Assembly: GCA_963751245.1 (NCBI GenBank)
Contig: CAVVTR010000015.1
Location: 1-8,615, forward strand
Direction: 5' to 3'
DNA length: 8,615 bases
Origin: CAVVTR01 sp963751245
GTDB taxonomy: Bacteria > Acidobacteriota > Thermoanaerobaculia > Thermoanaerobaculales > Thermoanaerobaculaceae
A program made the position numbers and the translations under genes. Under the pieces are notes generated by a model. The model saw only the letters and a list, made by a program, of their open reading frames with translations. It was not told the origin of the DNA and searched no databases. Positions 5,991 through 8,615 of the stretch are shown one piece after another (position 1 is the first letter of the stretch; each line of letters starts with the position of its first letter).

Positions 5991-6985
5991 ATCTGATATC
6001 CATTCTCAATGAAGAGCGCGAAGTCCTGGTTGACCGTACCTGCGGCCAAAGGGAGGGCTTTGGCGTTGATCGACCGTGGCGTCACTACCACCTCGAAGTC
6101 CGACGATATGATGGCGTCAAAGAACACTTGTTCGACATTGTTGTCGGAGTCAGGAGAGACTATAGAGTTGCAGGAGACTTGGCTGGACAATCCTGAAGTC
6201 TGTGAGATGGAGGTGTTGCCTACGGACATCCAGCAGCCTCCCATAGCATCCAGTTGATAGACTCGCAGGTCTAGATCGTTGACCATCGGATGGTTGGATC
6301 CTGGTGATCCTGGCGCATCAGTCCACACGAGCGTCACCCGGACAGGCCGGCCTACTGAGCCTCTCCGGAAATGACCAATCCAGGGCGAGCCGCCACTGGT
6401 TGTGAACAGAACTGATTGGTCCAGAGCGAACCAAGTGCCCGCGGCCGGGAAGCTGCGCCTGAGATCGACCTTCCCCCATCCCTGATAATCCGAGGGAATA
6501 TGATCGACTGTGATTGTGGTGTACTCGTCGGGCTGGTACCAGCCACCTTGGATGTCAAGTGCGGAGTTGATGATCATGGCTTTCTTCATTGCCGGGCTAG
6601 GCGCCACGTTGTTGTGTGTGTTGCGATACCATTGCCCGAGCAGGCCCGCCGCCCCCGCAGCTAGTGGCGTCGCGAAGCTCGTTCCCTTGCCCCATACCTC
6701 ACCGTACGTCCCGTTGCTCACCACGAACCTGGGTTCGCAGAGATAATGGCCCATGCAGGGCCCCGAGTCTTCGTCGGCGTATAGGGCGTCCCTGGTAGCC
6801 GCGCCCATAGACCTTGTGCCCGGTGCCACCACATCCGGCTTGATGCGCCCGTCCAGAGAGCCATGACCACTGAACTGCGCAATGTCATATGCGTTGTCGG
6901 CGATGGCGGCCGTGCCGCACGCCCCAAGGCCCCCGTAGACGTTCTGGTTGTAGTTCTCGGAGGCACCCACCGTGATAACGTTCTT
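5987..6985 (-). CDS. Subtilase C-terminal fragment: Ser half of the catalytic domain and jelly-roll domain
   Basis: The frame is meaningful from the Lys codon 6985-6983 (KNVITVGASENYNQ). If it were translated alone, a GTG at 6970 is available. It carries FSGHGSLDGRIKPDVVAPG and GKGTSFATPLAAGAAGLL with the catalytic Ser625 (joined numbering), plus the long insertion between them that is common in Kp43-like enzymes. The C-terminal domain, about 120 residues (VRVTLVWTDAPGS, HPMVNDLDLRVYQ, NNVEQVFFD, FEVVVTP, NQDFALFIENGYQI), is the beta-sandwich that follows the catalytic domain in Kp43-type subtilases and often binds calcium. Its TGA (5989-5987) overlaps the ATG of the SBBP/PKD gene. Confidence 0.8.
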   Translation of the reverse strand, partial: KNVITVGASENYNQNVYGGLGACGTAAIADNAYDIAQFSGHGSLDGRIKPDVVAPGTRSMGAATRDALYADEDSGPCMGHYLCEPRFVVSNGTYGEVWGKGTSFATPLAAGAAGLLGQWYRNTHNNVAPSPAMKKAMIINSALDIQGGWYQPDEYTTITVDHIPSDYQGWGKVDLRRSFPAAGTWFALDQSVLFTTSGGSPWIGHFRRGSVGRPVRVTLVWTDAPGSPGSNHPMVNDLDLRVYQLDAMGGCWMSVGNTSISQTSGLSSQVSCNSIVSPDSDNNVEQVFFDAIISSDFEVVVTPRSINAKALPLAAGTVNQDFALFIENGYQI

Positions 6986-8220
6986 CCAGTCCCGGGTTCA
7001 AAGACGGCCGCGCTGACTTGGGCGTTCCCTGCGGCCACAGCAATCGTCATGGGTCCGCCTAGTCCACCTGGGCGGCTCGGCGCGACATCTCTAACACAGG
7101 CGTCCAAGAGCTCACAGAAGGATGAATAGTCGTGGTACCCGCTGTTCTCGCTCAGATTCGCGACATCGATCCCCAAGGCTCCGAAATACTCCAGAGCCAG
7201 TGCGACCCGTGATGGGGTCGGATCAGTATCGGGTACTTCGCCCACATCGTCGGACCAGATCTTGGCGCTGGCGATCCGTGCACGCGGCGCAATTCCTGTA
7301 CCCATCGAGTACGAAGTGCCCTGACACGACGCCGACTCCGAGAACTGCGTAGAATTGGCGCTCCCGCCGCTCCCAGCCATTAACGCCGCTACGAGCGTCC
7401 CATGGCCTACGCAATCCTGCGTTCCAGAAGCCCTGCCCAAGTTCACCTGGTAGAAGACCCTGCTCGCCGGAGGAGTCGCCGTATTGAGAAAATCTGCATG
7501 AACATCTGTGGTGCTCCCGAGGTCCAACCCGGTGTCCATGAGTCCCAGCTTGATACCGGAGGTGTCAGAAAGCCCCTTGGCACTTAGCCAGTCATAGTAG
7601 TCAGTGTATTCACCGGGGTCTTGAGCGGAACACCTCGGCACAAAGACGTTTCGGCTGCCGTCATTGATCTGCTCGAGTTGGCCCGCGATGATCAGGGCGC
7701 TCCGCTCGCCGGAGGGTTGGTGTCCGGGAGCACGCTCGATCGAGATGACGTCTGGCTCGTACGCCAGTCCCTCCACCGTGGTGGCCGAGAGAATTCCGAG
7801 AAAGCATGTTGTTTGTGCAAGCTCGAAGCTGCTCAACGTCCCCGGGAGAGCGGCATCAGGAATCTCGGCAACGGTCGCGTTGTTGGTCGGAACTCTCAGG
7901 ACCTTCACCATGACTCCGCCAAAACCGTCAGCTTCAAAAACGCTCTTGTCCTCTAAGTGCCGGAAGGCAGGCACGAAGGGCAGCACGTTGATCACCGGCC
8001 CTTGCTTGGCCCGAAGCGCTTCCAACGCGTTGAGAGGTGCCTGGACGACATAGGAGTTCTCGGGCACGTAGCTCACCAAGCGTGCTCCAGCTGCTTCGAG
8101 GGTTTCGAGCCATTCGGGTTTCGGGATCGAACGGAGCACGACGAGGTACAGGTTCGACGCGTTGCCGGGGAAGGCGGGCGTCGTGACCCCAGGAGGCAAC
8201 CCACCGGTGGCGTCCAAGGG
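6718..8220 (-). CDS. Subtilase middle fragment: propeptide end and Asp/His half of the catalytic domain
   Basis: The frame continues from Pro codon 8220-8218. The meaningful part ends at about 6985, and the rest to the stop at 6718 is out-of-frame. The first 120 or so residues contain YLVVLRSIPKPEWLETLEAA and VSYVPENSYVVQAP, an N-terminal pattern typical of Kp43-like subtilases whose precursor region resembles an I9-like fold (inference). The catalytic domain starts near SGIKLGLMDTGLD, where the Asp of MDTG is residue 339 of the joined protein. CVGHGTLVAALMAGSG follows with His383, then GIAPRARIASAKIW, and TIAVAAGN with oxyanion-hole Asn509. Without the next frame this fragment lacks the serine and cannot be a protease. 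Confidence 0.75.
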   Translation of the reverse strand, partial: PLDATGGLPPGVTTPAFPGNASNLYLVVLRSIPKPEWLETLEAAGARLVSYVPENSYVVQAPLNALEALRAKQGPVINVLPFVPAFRHLEDKSVFEADGFGGVMVKVLRVPTNNATVAEIPDAALPGTLSSFELAQTTCFLGILSATTVEGLAYEPDVISIERAPGHQPSGERSALIIAGQLEQINDGSRNVFVPRCSAQDPGEYTDYYDWLSAKGLSDTSGIKLGLMDTGLDLGSTTDVHADFLNTATPPASRVFYQVNLGRASGTQDCVGHGTLVAALMAGSGGSANSTQFSESASCQGTSYSMGTGIAPRARIASAKIWSDDVGEVPDTDPTPSRVALALEYFGALGIDVANLSENSGYHDYSSFCELLDACVRDVAPSRPGGLGGPMTIAVAAGNAQVSAAVFEPGTGRTLSRWVPPRTTTRTSTGALGRAARPPSPTTHMTLRSSVVMALWTGASSRMWWHRAQGLWARLPGTPYTPTKTRGPAWAIISANPGSW

Positions 8221-8549
8221 TAGTTGCGGAGCAGGATCTTGTCGTGGTTGGGGAGGAGCGAGACCGAGAGGCCGAGGGCCTCGCTCAGCCCGCGAGCGGT
8301 GGCTGGCCCGAGATCCACGACGGCCATGGTCTCGTAGTCCTCGACGACCCTGGCGCCCAGGGCTTCGATGGTGGCCTGAGGGAGCGGGACTGTGGCGCGC
8401 TTCCCATTGGTGGTGAAGACGGACTTGTCGACGAGAGCCTTCGTGCCGGCGAGGGCCTGCGGGATTGTGACGAACGTGCAAACCACGAACATGATGCCGA
8501 TTGTAGAGGCGAGGCCTGGTTTCTGGACGTACCCTGCGGAGCTCCTCAT
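8073..8549 (-). CDS. Subtilase N-terminal fragment: signal peptide and start of propeptide
   Basis: The ATG at 8549 opens a 158-codon frame. Only the first 110 codons (to 8220) belong to the protease, and the remainder is out-of-frame translation to a stop at 8073. Residues about 12-36 are a signal peptide (LASTIGIMFVVCTFV, probable cleavage near IPQALAG), so the protease is meant for export. Residues 37-110 (for example ALVDKSVFTTNGKRATVPLP and VSLLPNHDKILLRNYP) lie before the catalytic domain and probably belong to the prodomain. AGGGGG (8561-8566) lies 11 nt upstream as a possible ribosome binding site. I see no convincing promoter in the remaining 50 bases to the window edge. Confidence 0.75.
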   Translation of the reverse strand: MRSSAGYVQKPGLASTIGIMFVVCTFVTIPQALAGTKALVDKSVFTTNGKRATVPLPQATIEALGARVVEDYETMAVVDLGPATARGLSEALGLSVSLLPNHDKILLRNYPWTPPVGCLLGSRRPPSPATRRTCTSSCSVRSRNPNGSKPSKQLEHAW

Positions 8550-8615
8550 CGCTTGACCATCCCCCTATCTTCGAGTGCTTCAGTGGATCTCGCACTTCTC
8601 GCCCCCGGCAGGGCG

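Larger units (their letters stand above)
5987..8549 (-). pseudogene. Kp43-like S8 subtilisin-family protease, split by two frameshifts
   Basis: Joining three consecutive minus-strand frames gives one coherent secreted subtilase of about 854 aa: signal peptide, propeptide-like region, catalytic domain with Asp339, His383, oxyanion Asn509 and Ser625, and a C-terminal jelly-roll. The breaks are at 8218-8220 (three C's on the coding strand where four restore the frame) and 6984-6985 (GGAAG where GGAAAG restores GTGKNVITVGA). Both look like single-base losses in short homopolymers and they do not compensate each other. No catalytic residue is lost and no other stop occurs. The cause is therefore either a very young pseudogene or two sequencing or assembly errors. 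The final stop overlaps the start of the SBBP/PKD gene as ATGA, marking an operon. GC content is visibly lower here than in the asparaginase region. Confidence 0.85.

Noticed and set aside
6980..8222. Programmed -1 ribosomal frameshifting at the two subtilase breaks
   Set aside because: Neither site (TACCCTTGG, GGAAGAACG) has a canonical X-XXY-YYZ slippery heptamer, and two programmed shifts in one protease would be without precedent that I know.

Overview
The window is high-GC DNA (80% in a 60-base sample at 301-360) from what looks like a Gram-negative environmental bacterium. The C-terminal domain of the SBBP/PKD protein resembles domains I associate with secreted proteins of Acidobacteriota. 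That is a recollection of protein style, not a search result, and Myxococcota or another deep lineage is also possible. No rRNA, tRNA or CRISPR array is visible.

Layout. (1) 25-1479, minus strand: an intact plant-type asparaginase / isoaspartyl peptidase gene sits 2 nt behind the C-terminal third of an NhaC-type Na+/H+ antiporter gene that has lost its 5' part. (2) 1480-2560: a 1081-bp unit holding one intact HUH/Y1 transposase of the RAYT (REP-associated tyrosine transposase) kind. It is bounded by a 30-bp inverted repeat matching at 27 of 30 positions. (3) 2561-2974, plus strand: the C-terminal quarter or so of an IS1634/IS4-type DDE transposase. It starts at the outer edge of the right repeat and keeps the catalytic Glu but not the two Asp residues. 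(4) 2975-3176: intergenic, with a strong GC-rich hairpin. (5) 3177-8549, minus strand: a two-gene operon for secreted proteins. The upstream gene is a Kp43-like S8 subtilase whose complete catalytic set (Asp, His, Asn, Ser) is spread over three reading frames by two single-base deletions. The downstream gene is an intact 937-aa protein with a signal peptide, about seven SBBP repeats, two PKD domains and a duplicated C-terminal module. The two overlap by ATGA.

How the parts relate. The left third records genome rearrangement. The inverted-repeat element lies exactly between two genes, nhaC and the DDE transposase, each of which has lost its 5' part at the element's edge. The right two thirds is an export operon, a protease plus a large propeller/PKD surface protein, that would be co-translated if the protease were intact. 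The protease gene has a lower GC content (45% and 58% in two samples) than the asparaginase region, which hints at a separate origin. The least ordinary items are the inverted-repeat-bounded RAYT unit, the doubly frameshifted but catalytically complete subtilase, and the duplicated C-terminal domain.
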